A DNA stretch of 64,000 bases from Ooceraea biroi (lineage: Eukaryota > Arthropoda > Insecta > Hymenoptera > Formicidae): NCBI RefSeq assembly GCF_003672135.1, contig NC_039507.1, forward strand, positions 10,974,290-11,038,289, given 5' to 3'. The stretch's first letter is position 1. Each line of letters begins with the position of its first letter. The position numbers were made by a program, and so were the translations under genes. The notes under the pieces were generated by a model that saw only the letters and a list, made by a program, of their open reading frames with translations, was not told the DNA's origin and searched no databases. Shown in pieces: positions 45,172 through 57,693 of this stretch.

Positions 45172-47632
45172 CCAAGGAACACACTGAAGTCAAGAAAGAG
45201 TCAAATGACTTTATTTGATTCGAAATAGCCATGATTTTCCATGTGACGAAAATTTGATTTATCATGATATCATCACATACGCTGCTCAGTGACGAAAAAA
45301 TGATCGATTTTACGCTGGCCCTGTAAATTTATTAGTAATGTGAAAATGATTTGAAAATGATAAAAAATTCTCAAAATTATATATTCCCGTCAACACAAAA
45401 TATAACTATTATATATAACACAGAAGTAACACGTATATAACAACTGTTATATGTTATTAATGTTGAGGTTGCATAATTTACTTTGTAACTGCAATATAAC
45501 TGCGTTTAAAACTGTTTATATTGCTCTGTTATACATTGGTTATAATAATATAACAGTAATATAACTGAAATATGCGATATTATATAACTGTAAATTTTGC
45601 ATATTATGTCTATGTTATATATCATTTTTAACATTCAGATGTCGAGTTGTCCGGTAGATGGCTTCGTTTCTCGCATGCAAAATATAATACAAAATATATA
45701 TAGGAACGGTGATCACGGCAGGGCATAACTGTATCGTAAGTCCATTTCTACGATAAAGTGTGGTACATTTTTGACGAATAATAAATAAGAGGAAAGTACG
45801 AAATTGTACATAACGTTTAGGAAAATAAATTAAACATGCACCTGTAGTTGTAGAGAGAGGAAGAAAGAATAATAATATATATTCCATTTATATAACATTT
45901 AAATAACATTTTAGGGTAATTATGTACTTTAAACGGACCAACCTCCGATGACCTTGACCTTGACATATGTTGTCAAGGTCACCCTCCTGAGTGACCTTGA
46001 AGAGGTTTAGCCGTCGCTCGTTGTTTGTTAAAAGTTATTACAAAATGTTTACTGAATAAAGCATAAGTCTACGATACCATATACGTTTACGAAAGAGTAT
46101 ATTGATGGAATTTCAGCTTAAATCAGAAATAGGTTTGGGTTAGGTTATATTTCCGAAACTGGAGCCTCGGACACATACGCTCGTTTTCAGCCGCTTCGCG
46201 GGAGGCAGGGGGAAGGGGCATTGCCCCTCCCCCGCCGGAATCCGTGGCGTGTACCAGGTGATCAAAATCTGCACGTGGAAATCTGTTACACTGGCCCAGC
46301 GTTTAGGTTAGATTAGGTTAAGTTAAAGCAGAGAATACTTTGTATTTAACTTGTTTGTGCTTTTGATTAAAGTGAAGAATACTTTGTACTTATATTAAAA
46401 GAAACTATTCTATATATTAACAATTCACTGCTTTAAATGACTTTCCTTTCTTCGTTCATATACATATTCGTCGTTTATATTTTTCAATATTCAATATTCT
46501 TTCAAAATAACTACTATATTTTCGAAATTTCTTTGGTTAATAACTTTTCATAAACAACGATCGACGACTAAAACCTAGTGCGGGTTATTCGGGAAGGTAA
46601 CCTTTGTAATATATGTCAGTATCATGCTTCACGTGGACAGCTAAAAATTCGTGCGAAATCATTAAACTTTCTTTGTTTATAACTTTTTAACAAACAATGA
46701 ACGACGGCTAAAACTTCTTCAAGGTCACTCAGGAGGGTGACCTTGACAACATATGTCAAGGTCAAGGTCAAGGTCATCGGGGCTGGGTCCGTTAAAGTAC
46801 ATAATTACCAAAACTTTATATAGAAAGCGCAATACATGAAGAGGTGCCGTTGACTCATTTGAATTTACCGGGTGTTCATATACATTCGCTACAGCAGCCA
46901 ATCATCTCTTGCTGGTTTGCTACTTCCGGAGAGTAGCCATCGTGTCATTTCTTGCCGCGCATTTGTAATGGCCTTGTGTGCAATGCGCAATGTGCAACGG
47001 CAACGGGTATTATTTCCCGCTATTCAACGAATGTTTGTGAAATTGCGAACCTTGTATTATAAGTCTTGTGAAAGCAGTGCTATTAATTGCAGTAATATAT
47101 AATAATAGTAAAGAATCTTCACCAGTAATTGAAAATAATATTCTTTCGTTAAGATGGACGATACTGCAAAACAAGTAAGTATATTATATAGCCGTGCATT
47201 ACGATATTTTACTTATGTGTGTTTAACTTTGTTTATATTCTGTATTAACTTTGAAGAAAGCTCAAGTTAACATAAGGAAAAAATTTATCCATGCATTTCA
47301 TGACTTACAGACAGCAAACAGGTTATTTAGGTTAGATTAGCATTCTTCTTATATATTGTAAAACATAAAAAACTCGTATAGGCCGCGAAGCACAGACAAT
47401 TGCATAATGTAAATAATCATCACTCATAGAATCCTTCAGTTGCTATCTTCAGGATTGTCACCCTGAAGATAGAAATGAAGGATTCTAATTAGTTGATTCT
47501 CTTATGCATTATGCAAAAGTCTGTGCTCCGGCTCTTAGACCGCTTTAGTTCCTATATTACTACAATAGGATGTCTTTTGATGTTTTCTTGACGTCAAAAT
47601 GATGTCATTTTGACTGCGTTGTGTTCCTTGGG
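45172..47632. mobile_element. Nested 2.46-kb element, right arm
   Basis: Mirror copy of 40258-42718. The left terminus has lost one C (ACCAAGGAACACA). It is otherwise nearly identical, including the internal foldback. Confidence 0.8.
45915..46809. mobile_element. 895-bp foldback, right arm
   Basis: Mirror copy of 41082-41972 with small indels (for example AAACGG for AACGG at the left end). It is the third member of the family in the window counting the half copy at 14.8-15.1 kb. Confidence 0.82.
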
Positions 47633-49186
47633 TAATAAAAAGTTTTATGTAAAACTAAATAAAATATTCATATACACAATGAATCCTAGTATTCTTTGCT
47701 ATATATAGATATATACTTATGATGAAAAAAATATATTAGTGAATCTTATGTTTAAAAGAAAGAAAGAAACTGCAGGAACTTTCAGGAAATGAAATTTCTT
47801 ACGTATAACCTTATTGAGGTACCTTTTCCAATTCATCTACGAACTTAAATACATCTTTGTTTCCTGTCATATAAAGAGTCCGTAAGATCAGAACATAGCA
47901 TTCGTCTAACGACGGTATAGAACGGGGCTAAGTTCCTTAAAAAAAGCGTGACATCCAACCCTTCTATCTGTTTTCACAAATTTCTGTGGTTGGAATCGTT
48001 AACAATTGTCCTATTATAATATAATATGAGATAATTTATCGCCCGCTTCAAATACATTTTTTCTTAGTTAATGGAAACTCAAATTATCATCAGCTAAAAC
48101 GAAGCATTGCATTCAAAGTTCAAACTAAGATACAAAAATTGGAAATAAATGAATTGTTTGAAAATTAGAGCGAAAGTTACTCTTTCAAGTTCAGTATGAA
48201 ATAAGATATAAGGGGGAAGTATAAACGATTCTATGCTAACTTGCGCTTGTGCGACAATTATCTTTATCGTTAATTTAGGAATTGTTTATTTAGAAATTAA
48301 TCTAAGAGTATACATGACATGAATAGCATGAAAACTTACCTGTTAGACAAATTTTATTTCTGGATGTCGGTCAGAAACTTAACTGAGACATATCTAAAGC
48401 AGAATTCATAATGATGAACAATTATTTTTATTCAAATGGCTCCACCGTCAATGAGACAGATGAAAGACATCTGTTAGTCTTGCGAGTTTGTTAATTGAAC
48501 TGTCAATAAAGATAATAAAAAAGATAGTATAAAGCAAAAATGAGGAAAATGAGAAAAGTATAAAATTGAAATTATAATTAGGTTTAACCACTTTGGGTTT
48601 CCGATCTTAATTAACCATTCATTGCGTACCATAGTAACAGGCCAGTGCCGGAACAACACGATCAAGCATAGCAAGAGATCACAATTACTATGCCAAGTCT
48701 GTCTTGCAACGCTCTGAAATCATGATATCGCGGTAAAATGCCCGGGGGGTTGAGAGTGGCTAGAGGCATCTGTTAATACTCCTGTATGAATTTTAAAAAC
48801 AAAAATATTAACAGTTAAGAAATCAATAATATGAAGCTAATAGAATATAGCGAAAGCTGAATCCATAAATTATTATTTATGAAAACACTAATACAGGAAT
48901 TTACGAACTGTAATCAGTAAATTAGTATTGTACGAAAAGAATGCTGATTTCAAAAGAATGTACAACTGCGTCAAGTTTATGGTTCTTATGCAAGAGTATA
49001 GTTGAAAAAGAATATTCATAATAAGTCTGTCTTATCCTCGTGTTGTTCCATTGATTTTCAGTAGGATATTAATAGTATTGTCCACGCGAAATGTTGCGAG
49101 GAATGCCGCGAATATTTGGAGTGCTTGGGATGCTCAATCTGTAAACGCGACTTTTATAATCCCTGTTGTGCGATATATCCAGATCA

Positions 49187-49402
49187 TTATCTATGTGTGA
49201 CAAAGAGACATTTTTTCTCCGGAGTGAGAACATTGTAATGAAAATAGTTAATCAACCGTCTTCCAATAGCTGGTGTTTGGGAGGGCGATTTATAACATTC
49301 CTGCCATATTCGTTTTGCTAGATTGATGAGATGCCTTAGATATGGTATGAAGGATTTCTTCCGTAATAAATTAATTGTGTCAGGTTCATCGCTTAATTCC
49401 AT
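49187..49402 (-). CDS. Hypothetical small protein, outer right arm of the palindrome
   Basis: 71 codons starting MELSDEPDTINLLRKKSFIP with a basic, leucine-rich middle (YLRHLINLAKRIWQECYK) and ending LTPEKKCLFVTHR. It is related to the decayed frame at 38604-38877, including the final arginine and stop, so this strand and frame have been shared by both copies. The ATG is preceded by TTTTTAG, so it may be an internal exon. I do not recognise a domain. Confidence 0.38.
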   Translation of the reverse strand: MELSDEPDTINLLRKKSFIPYLRHLINLAKRIWQECYKSPSQTPAIGRRLINYFHYNVLTPEKKCLFVTHR

Positions 49403-49405
49403 CTA

Positions 49406-51754
49406 AAAATTACTATTTGTATTACTATAACTAATATTAATTAGATCGTTTCGATCTCTTTACTACATGGATCCATACAGCACAGATGCTTGCAGCTCAA
49501 CAATTGCAGCAAACGTTGCAACGTTGGACAAATCTGCAATTCAACAGTAAAGAATATTGCAGAATATATTATCCGGAAATACCAGCACACTTGTAGCAAC
49601 ATGACATTAATATATCGGAAACATTGCACAATCAAATTTGTAATAAATTTATATTAATATTCGATTTTAAGTTAAAAACATTGGAGTCCTCCTATTCCTA
49701 AACGAGATTCGTGTCAAATCTATTCGACCAATTGATGTGGTGATGACAGATGCTGAGCTCGTATATGCACATGCGTGTTATGTACTCTTTCGACTATCTA
49801 TAAGAAACACTGGATGGTTGTACTGACGCGAGATCTATTACTAAAAGAAAGTAGGTTAGCGTAAAGAAAAAAGCGATATAGTATTTTTTTTATAAATAGT
49901 CTAATTATAGCACTTGTTGCTGTGAAAATTTGTACATATTAATTAGTTATAGATAATTATATATAATTAATTAATATAATAGAGAATCCTCTATTTGCTC
50001 TATCTCACTTTATATGCATCTATAAACTACAAAATTGATGGAAAGTTACATTAGAAAACTGCATATTAATAGTTGTAATATTTTAATAACTTTTTCAAGT
50101 TTATAGAAGCGTTCGTGAATGACACAATCCATGCCACTGAATGCTATGAAATCGCTGAATGCATTGTTGCCAAGTGCTTGCCTCAAATGCTCCGGTTAGG
50201 ATATAGAGGAGATAAAGATGTGGATGTTTTACATATAAATTTATACATACTGTGCCAGTAGATGTATACTTTTAATGTTAATTTTAAAATGTCTATATAT
50301 ATTGAAGTTTAAAAGTTCCTAATTTTTAGCTTTACAGGCAAATCATACAAACAAGAGACCGAAGAAGAGGTTCACTTATTTAATTAAGAATAAGAAAAAT
50401 ATTATTAACATAATTAAAGAAAAGATAAAGTATCTACAAGAAGAGGATTTCTTAGGTTTTATAAAGAACAGTTACTTTTTTAATAACATAAGAATAGAGA
50501 AAATGTTTATCATTCATTTTTTGATTACAATTGTTATTGATACAATATGAATCTGGTATGAGTTTGAATGAACTTACCAGTAAGTTCGGTCCTCAAAGTA
50601 TGCTCCTGGTCTCCGTCCGGAATGGAATTACCTATGTAGTCGTCATCGCGCAGCACCTCGACAACACATGTAAAAAAATGACCAAGGAGCAAAAGACGAT
50701 AAACCTTCGCGGACAGTTGCGACCTGCGCACGACCCGCGCGCGCCTCACTCCTCATTGAGTTACAAATAAAACCAGGCAATCGCTGTACCTAGGGAGGAA
50801 GAAGTAGAAAAATGGTGGGAGGTCCATCTCGGAGAGACCCAGGGCATAAATTAAAGGATCAGGAAACTTCGCACTGGTACGTTTCGTTCAATCATATCAT
50901 TATGCTCCTAGGGTCCTCGTCCGGATATTGAAATTAACTTTGTAAGCTGTTTAAAGCTGTTTAAGAACAGCGGATTTGCAAGCAAACAAAGAACTACTAG
51001 GACAGGAGAATCCACGTGAAATGCAATATGTACAAAGTCTAACACAGATACGATATATAAGAATCTTCATTAAAGGGAAAGATGCGTATGCACGAGTCCA
51101 CAGGCCTATACGGTATCAAGTGGAAACCTGTAAATAATCCCACAGAATAGTAAATATAAATGAACAAAGACTGCGCACTATGGTCCGCCGTGTGGGAGCG
51201 GGATAGAGTGGGGCTCGCAATTCCGATAAGTGTCTCTCCATGACGAATCAGGATGTCCATTATGGCCTGTAGCCTCATGCCTTCAACGACTGAACTAGAC
51301 GTAAAGCGCAGAGATATATGACGGCGTAAACTCGACCTCCACGGAGGTCGGGAGTAGAACCAAGAGACTCTACCGACTGTAAAGCAGTGTTGACACCCAC
51401 ACGAGTAAATTGTCACGAAAAAAGAAGGCGGAAATACCTACGCCACACGGATGTAGATGGGTAGGATAGCTAAAAGGGCCAAAGAAGAGCTAAGACAGTC
51501 GTCTGCATGCAATTGCTTCCCTGAAAGCGGAACACACGTGGAGGATATCCCATGCATTCGAACACGAAAGAAACAGAGGGAAAGAAAGTAGGGCACCCGA
51601 GATTCGCTGGATCAGGAGGAACCTGAATTCGAGCTGAGAAAGTGAAAAAAGCTAATATTCAGCCTCATTAGAGAAGAGAGTTTGAAGTCCGATTTACTCG
51701 TCCAGGGAGGAGAGTTAATCTTCGCCCGCGAGAGTAAACCAGCGACTGAGCATA
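49406..51754. other. Unassigned stretch up to the second gap
   Basis: No confident gene. A short cysteine-bearing frame at 50109-50261 (ATECYEIAECIVAKCLP) follows an AG and ends in a stop; it could be an exon but has no match I can name. From about 50560 to 51754 base composition rises and looks like transposon-derived sequence (for example GTACCTAGGGAGGAAGAAGT), without a usable frame. Confidence 0.4.
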
Positions 51755-51854
51755 NNNNNNNNNNNNNNNNNNNNNNNNNNNNNNNNNNNNNNNNNNNNNN
51801 NNNNNNNNNNNNNNNNNNNNNNNNNNNNNNNNNNNNNNNNNNNNNNNNNNNNNN
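51755..51854. other. Assembly gap (100 N)
   Basis: Placeholder of unknown real length. The first bases after it, GACGCCAGGAGTCACA, resemble the right end of the 5-kb element at 53096-58073, so a further copy of that element may be hidden in the gap. Confidence 0.99.
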
Positions 51855-51929
51855 GACGCCAGGAGTCACACTACTCTGAACTTCATTGCATTCATGCATC
51901 GTCGTAGACATCGATTGCGGATTCTATCG

Positions 51930-52914
51930 AACATTTTTAGTGGTGGCATAGACAAAGAAATCACAATGCTGCTCAATTAAGTCTTCTCTGCAATTAATTG
52001 GTGTAGTGTACACGATACTCTTCACATATCCCCAAAGAAAAAAATCGAGGGGCGTTAAGTCGGACGATCGCGCTGGTCACGCGACAGGTCCCGTTCTCCC
52101 TATCCACTGCTCCCCGTACGTATTATTTAGATGAGCCCGTACAGCAAGACTGAAGTGCAGCGGGACGTCATCATGCTGAAACCAAATGTCCCTGCACATC
52201 GCGAGGGATACATTCTCCATGAACACGGGAAGTGTGTTCTGAAGGAACTCAAGATAAGTTGCTCCGTTCAAATATGGCGGCAAAATGATGCCCCAGTAGA
52301 TGATCACCAACAATTCCAGCCCAGATGTTTACAGAAAATTGCTGCTGGTGAGTTCTAACGAACATTGCATGTGGGTTTTCATCATCCCAGATGTGGCTGT
52401 TCTTGCTATTGAAGTACCCGTCTCGCGCGAAGAAGGCCTCATCAGTAAACAAGACGTGCGCGAGAAAGGCAGGATCGGCAATATTTTGTTGCAAAAACCA
52501 CCTGACAAACTGAATACGAGGTGCGAAGTCATTCGGCTGCAGTCCCTGCACCTTCTGAAGGTAGTATGCATGCAGATTTTGTTCCCGCAACACTCGCCAC
52601 ACTGAGGATTGACTTGTGCCCATGGCATGGGCAACAGCACGCGTGCTAGTTGAGGGCTCAGTGGCGATTCTCTCAAGCACTTCTTCTTCAAACCTAGGCG
52701 TCCTCACGTTGCGCCTTCCGCCATCAACGTGCTGAGGACGAAGACATTTCGTTTCTCGAAGGCGTCGAAAAAGTCGAGCAAACATTGAATGATATAGGTG
52801 TTGTCTGCAAGGTAACCGCTGTTGATAGATTCGGAGTGCCTCTCTTCCGTTTCCTCTAGCTTCTCCGTAACACATTATCATGTCAGAGAGCTCAGCCAAA
52901 TCAAAGATGTCCAT
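51930..52914 (-). pseudogene. Tc1/mariner-like transposase with DUF4817-type N-terminus
   Basis: The main frame (52249-52914) starts MDIFDLAELSDMIMCYGEAR and has a helix-turn-helix part with RTPRFEEEVLERIATEPSTS and WRVLREQNLHAYYLQKVQGL, then the first aspartate in VLFTDEAFFARDGYFNSKN and FSVNIWAGIVGDHLLG. A second frame (52077-52313) continues with IWFQHDDVPLHFSLAVRAHL, holding the second aspartate. A third stretch near 51950-52080 has SSDLTPLDFFLWGYVK with the last aspartate. At least one shift and stops break it. The frames are described apart and not joined. Confidence 0.85.
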
Positions 52915-52949
52915 TCTTGTAAGCGATTACCCAAGAATCAATGACTTAC

Positions 52950-53040
52950 ACAGACGTAGGATAGACGTAGGACACACATGTGTTTGTATTTACACATAGG
53001 ATAGTGCACAAATAGGATAGTACACACATAGGATAGTGAC
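52950..53040. repeat. Short tandem repeat ACACATAGGATAGTG
   Basis: CATAGGATAGTG-like units occur three times at 52994-53038, preceded by two ACGTAGGAT units (52954-52972). It may mark the 5' end of the transposon to the left. Confidence 0.65.
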
Positions 53041-53987
53041 AAGGAAAATCATAAACATGAACAAGCACACACAATCACAAACATATGTCACGTCCTGGGA
53101 AGTGAGAATGTAGACGATCAGGTACCTGTCCCAAATCTATCCCTCAGGTGATTTGATTTCAGGTGCTCTCTTTTGATTATGGGTCAATCTGCATACACCG
53201 ACTTTACCCGGGAATGGAGAGAGCTTGCGATTAACTCTTACGGTGATGAAATCGTGATTGTCAAAAGGAAAATATTGTAATCAATATTTGATTGTAACTT
53301 GGTATCTCCCTATTATCTAATAAATGAAAACTGAATTTAAATTATTATCTCTTTTAATTTTTCAACAAAATTATGGTATAAGAATAGGAAAATATTGGAA
53401 AAGGAAGTCGTAGCGTAATGTCGCGGTGTAGTGTATGACAATAGTATAATATAGAAATAAGGGCGTCACTTCGCTCTTGCTAATGGAAAAATGAAAAGGA
53501 TGAGCAATAATAATGCTCATATGCAAAGGATTGATAAAATAAAATATCTCAAAAGAAAAGTAGGCAGGTTACTATGCCTTTCTTTAAGTGGAATGTAACA
53601 CAAAGTAAGGAGACGAGCACTTTTATGCTCATACACGGTGATGGAGTTGAAGAATAAAATAATGATTTAAAACAAATTAATATAGATTCTAATTCGTTAT
53701 TAACTGTTATTCATAATTTCGTAATGCTTTATTTGGTAATTAAATAAAATATACCTCCTGTGACTAAATTGAATGTATCAGGTAGAATATATAATGATTT
53801 GGTCAGACGTAGTATACATAAGGAATTGGTCAGACGAATGAATCTATGTTCGTGCTTAACAATACAATAAACGAAAATTACGCAATTTATTAAACTTAAA
53901 TCTTGTTAGTGATATACTGTAACCAAGATTAAAATTATTAATTCACCGTGCACTGCCTTATGGTAAGTCAGCAATTCCTTAATATTG

Positions 53988-54052
53988 TCACTAGCGTATT
54001 TGTCACTAGCGTAATTGTCACTAGCGTAAGTCGTACTATTGTCACTAGTGTG
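53988..54052. repeat. Tandem GTCACTAGCGTA units
   Basis: Four to five units of about 16-18 bases (GTCACTAGCGTATTT, GTCACTAGCGTAATT and so on) in a row. They fall within the large non-coding element. Confidence 0.8.
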
Positions 54053-57000
54053 AGTCGAACTTTTTACCATGCTCACTTGATTTAAGTACACAAATGTAAT
54101 AAACTTGTAATGCAAATGTTAAATTAATGTTTATAATCAAATTATCCTTCAAATAATGGTATGATTTGATTTTAATTCACTTAAATATTAAATACGACTT
54201 AATTGTGTAATGAGGCATATATGTTCGTATACCGAGCTAAAGGATGAGAAAATGGCGGCTATACACGCCGTGGTATATGACAGGTATGGAGGCGAATGTT
54301 CGCCCTCGAATGTTTTCAAAGGATAAATCACAGCGAATGATGTCGCTGTTAATGGTATTCAAAGGGAAAAAGCGATTTAACGCTTTTAATATAATTGAAA
54401 TAAATGGGTATGCCTCGCACAAATAAATTGATATAATTAATGCATTCATGCACTATATATTCAATATAGGATGACGCTTCGCTGCGAATTTACGCTGGCG
54501 AGCGATTCTGAACAAAAGTTAAAGTTAAATTATGGTTAATTGCAACTGTTGTACCATTAACATTATTCTCAATGATTAAACAATAATAATTGAAGGGTAT
54601 ATTTAATGAACAATCAAATTAATCAAAAGTTTATTACTAAATTCAAGTGTAATATAGAAGTTGGTTACAATATGAATATATGTGTTACTTGAAATAATTT
54701 TATTCGCAAATGTCATATAAATCTGAACCCTCAGGCCAGTAATTGTTTCACAACTAATTATAATTCGAAAATATTAAGTATCTGTAAATATAATAATGTA
54801 TTGAAACTTTATAAATCTGTCAAAATGTGTAGTATGTATATGGAGTACAAGTATAACGTTCCATAAGAGCAGCGAGTATAAAATAATTAAATAAATCTAC
54901 TCACAAGCGTTCGCACAAATCTAACCCTCAGGTCAGGAAGCACTTGATGATGTAGCAGCAAAAGAATAAGTCAATCAGACTTTGGGAATAACTCAAACTT
55001 CACTGGCTCTACGTTATATTTTACGCTTAGTTAGCGAATTTACGCTAGCTAGCGACTCCAATAGTAGTCGTAATTATAATTATAATGTCTAGTCCACCAA
55101 AGGTGTGATTCTCTGGCTGCTGCATCACGTTATATACTCAAACATTATGATGCGTGGGGACAGGGTCCCTGTAGCTCGAGAAGGGATTACAATAAGTGGG
55201 GACGCTACGGTTAAAGCAAAAACTAAAATAGTAGGGAGGCTCTGCCCACTTAACTCATTGGTTCTTCGTTTTCGAAGCTTCTTATGGTGGGATCGAAAAT
55301 TTAAGTGGTGGGATTAGTCTCACGGTGCGTCTAGTGGGGACGATGAACTCAACGGTGAGCTCAACGCTTACAAAAGATAAACGTATTTTGACGCGTAAGT
55401 TCAACATGAAATTCTCAGTACAGAATTATCGCTCATCTGTTATGCTTTTTAATCAACCGGAGTTTCTCCGAATCAAATGGCAGCTGCAACTTCCTGCCGA
55501 TATGTCTTGCTCGAGATATCTATTCAACCTTTGATTAAGACAGCGGTCTTGGATTATTATTTCAATCAGGTGCCGACAAGTCACCGTCTTTTACAATTAG
55601 TCATCATGAAATAATATTCCTTCGTGAATTTAAATCTTTATTCCTTTGTTACTTAACGCTGTGTTCACTGTCTTATTCAAATTAATATTTAAATAATTCT
55701 GTAATGCTCACAAATTTAATCCTTAAAATTATAACGCTTGACATATGCATCTTATATGCTCCTAGTCTTATGCATGAATTATTATAAGACCCTGCATACG
55801 TCTACTTAATAATATAACGCATTCAGTGAAATAATAATCATTATAAATTATTGTAAAATCAGTTATTGGTATCATGAGCCTTTAATAATGTAATTAAATC
55901 ATCTAAAATTATTATTTCAAGATTTCATTCTAATAAACTTATAAAATCTCACTCAACCAATAATTGTCTTATATATATAGGGATGCCTATATATATAGAT
56001 ATACACGTGTATGTACTTGCACGTCTATTCTTTGGTTATTATAAAATTAGTAATAAAGCAACTATTGGTGTGCCGGGTTTAATATTATAATTAAACCGTA
56101 TAAAATTATTATTCCAATACAATGTTAGTCTTAATTAATTCATAAAATCTTAAATAACCAATAATTCTTTTATGGGTTATATGCACATATATAAGTGTGT
56201 TCGTATATGGTGTTGTTAATATACTTAATTATTAACAGATTAAATGCGTAATAATTATATACTTAAATTAATGCTCAGTAACATAAAATATTCCATTAAA
56301 TAAATTCAATAATCCTTACTATGAATGTAATACCATGTGTAATATACTTTTATTCATAATTAATTAACGATTTATTCTTTTCTTAATATTTTTGGGTTAA
56401 ACAACTTATTTCCTTTTATATTAAATTGTTCACTAATTGATTTTCACTTTAATTGTTTTTAACTTTGTAACTTCTAAACTATTAATATTTCATTAAAACT
56501 TTCTACACTATAAATATTGAAAAATAACGCTGATTTGTTTAACAAATAGTGACTTTGCAAATTTTGTGGTTTCTCAATGATCCCGTGGTGCGATAAGAAA
56601 AATTTCATCATAGGTACCATCAGCCTGGCTAAAAATGATGATTCCCAAAAGTTGTTGGTCACTTCCGTAAAAATGATTATTTTCAAAATCTGAGGTCCCT
56701 ATTAGTTTCCTCTTATGACCTAGATGCTTCAATATAATTATAACAAATTATTTCCTTACGGTTCAAATTTTAGACCCAAAAAATTTAGTAAAATTTTATT
56801 GCAATTTCGTAAATTTAAATACGTACTTCTTTTTGACTAAGATTGTAGACAAATATTCTACATTCTTTTACTTATAAAATGTTTCTCCTTTTATGTTATA
56901 AAAATAATATTAATTTTTCTATACGATAAATCACTTCAAATGTGGTAATACAATTTACTACACTCACAAAACTATTTCATTGTATAATAAAATTAATTCC

Positions 57001-57666
57001 AAAATTTAATCTTTTAATTGTTATTAATAACAACTTATGACCTTCTACAACAATCAACACCAAATGTCTCCGTAAATTATAATAACTATCAAAGCTACAC
57101 CGTCACTTAATAAAACTCAATTCCGCCGGCATTATTTTTACTCTTGTCTTAAATAACTAATTGATTTTTCCCGTTTTTATATAATAACCGACCCTATTGG
57201 TTTTAACGAAAATTACCTACTTGCAAAGGACTTTACTATAGTATAATAAAATCCATTTCAAATCAATTTGTTTCTTTGTTATTAAAAATAATTAAATATT
57301 TTATCCTGTCAAGAACCCAAATGTATTAAGCCAAATTTGTAATACTTATCAATGGCTATATAACCATATAATAAGATATATTTTTAAATTAATTCTTTCA
57401 ATTATTACAACTAACATTAATACTTTTTATATAATAAACAATATTAAGTAGCTCAATGGTTTTGCTACACCTATAAAAACCTTCATGGTATTACAGTTCA
57501 AACGATCTTAAATATTACCATTCTCGTAATATTATAAATATTATAAATTTATCGAATTATTAATAAATGTTTCAAAATTATTTTATTTAACTGCTAGAGT
57601 ATATAAAACTGTTTTGATATATTTTACTGATTTTATGTATGTTTTTGAGCTTTTATGTTTCAGAAA

Positions 57667-57693
57667 ATATATATATATATATATATATATATA
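57667..57693. repeat. AT microsatellite
   Basis: Thirteen AT dinucleotides in a row. Confidence 0.95.

Larger units (their letters stand above)
38600..49405. repeat. Giant palindrome, about 10.8 kb
   Basis: The left half reappears in reverse complement in the right half. Inner arms run from about 39998-43916 and 43977-47888, nearly identical, around a loop of 60 bases (43917-43976). For inner positions the two coordinates add to about 87890. Outside them a further 1.3-1.5 kb (38600-39997 and 47889-49405) is still complementary but clearly diverged, with many indels. Both arms carry the same nested 2.46-kb element. There is no recognisable transposase. It could be a large foldback element or an inverted duplication homogenised by gene conversion. 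An assembly artefact is possible for the inner arms but not for the diverged outer ones. Confidence 0.88.

Noticed and set aside
42000..45887. Mirrored frames around the palindrome core (for example 42000-42260 and 45615-45887)
   Set aside because: Same sequence in both arms; no recognisable protein, and near-identity gives no sign of selection.
49081..49236. Cysteine-rich plus-strand frame (CCEECREYLECLGCSICKRD) after an acceptor-like TTTTCAGTAG
   Set aside because: It overlaps, on the opposite strand, the region downstream of the 71-codon frame that is shared between both palindrome arms. The left-arm counterpart does not keep the cysteines, so it is probably chance.
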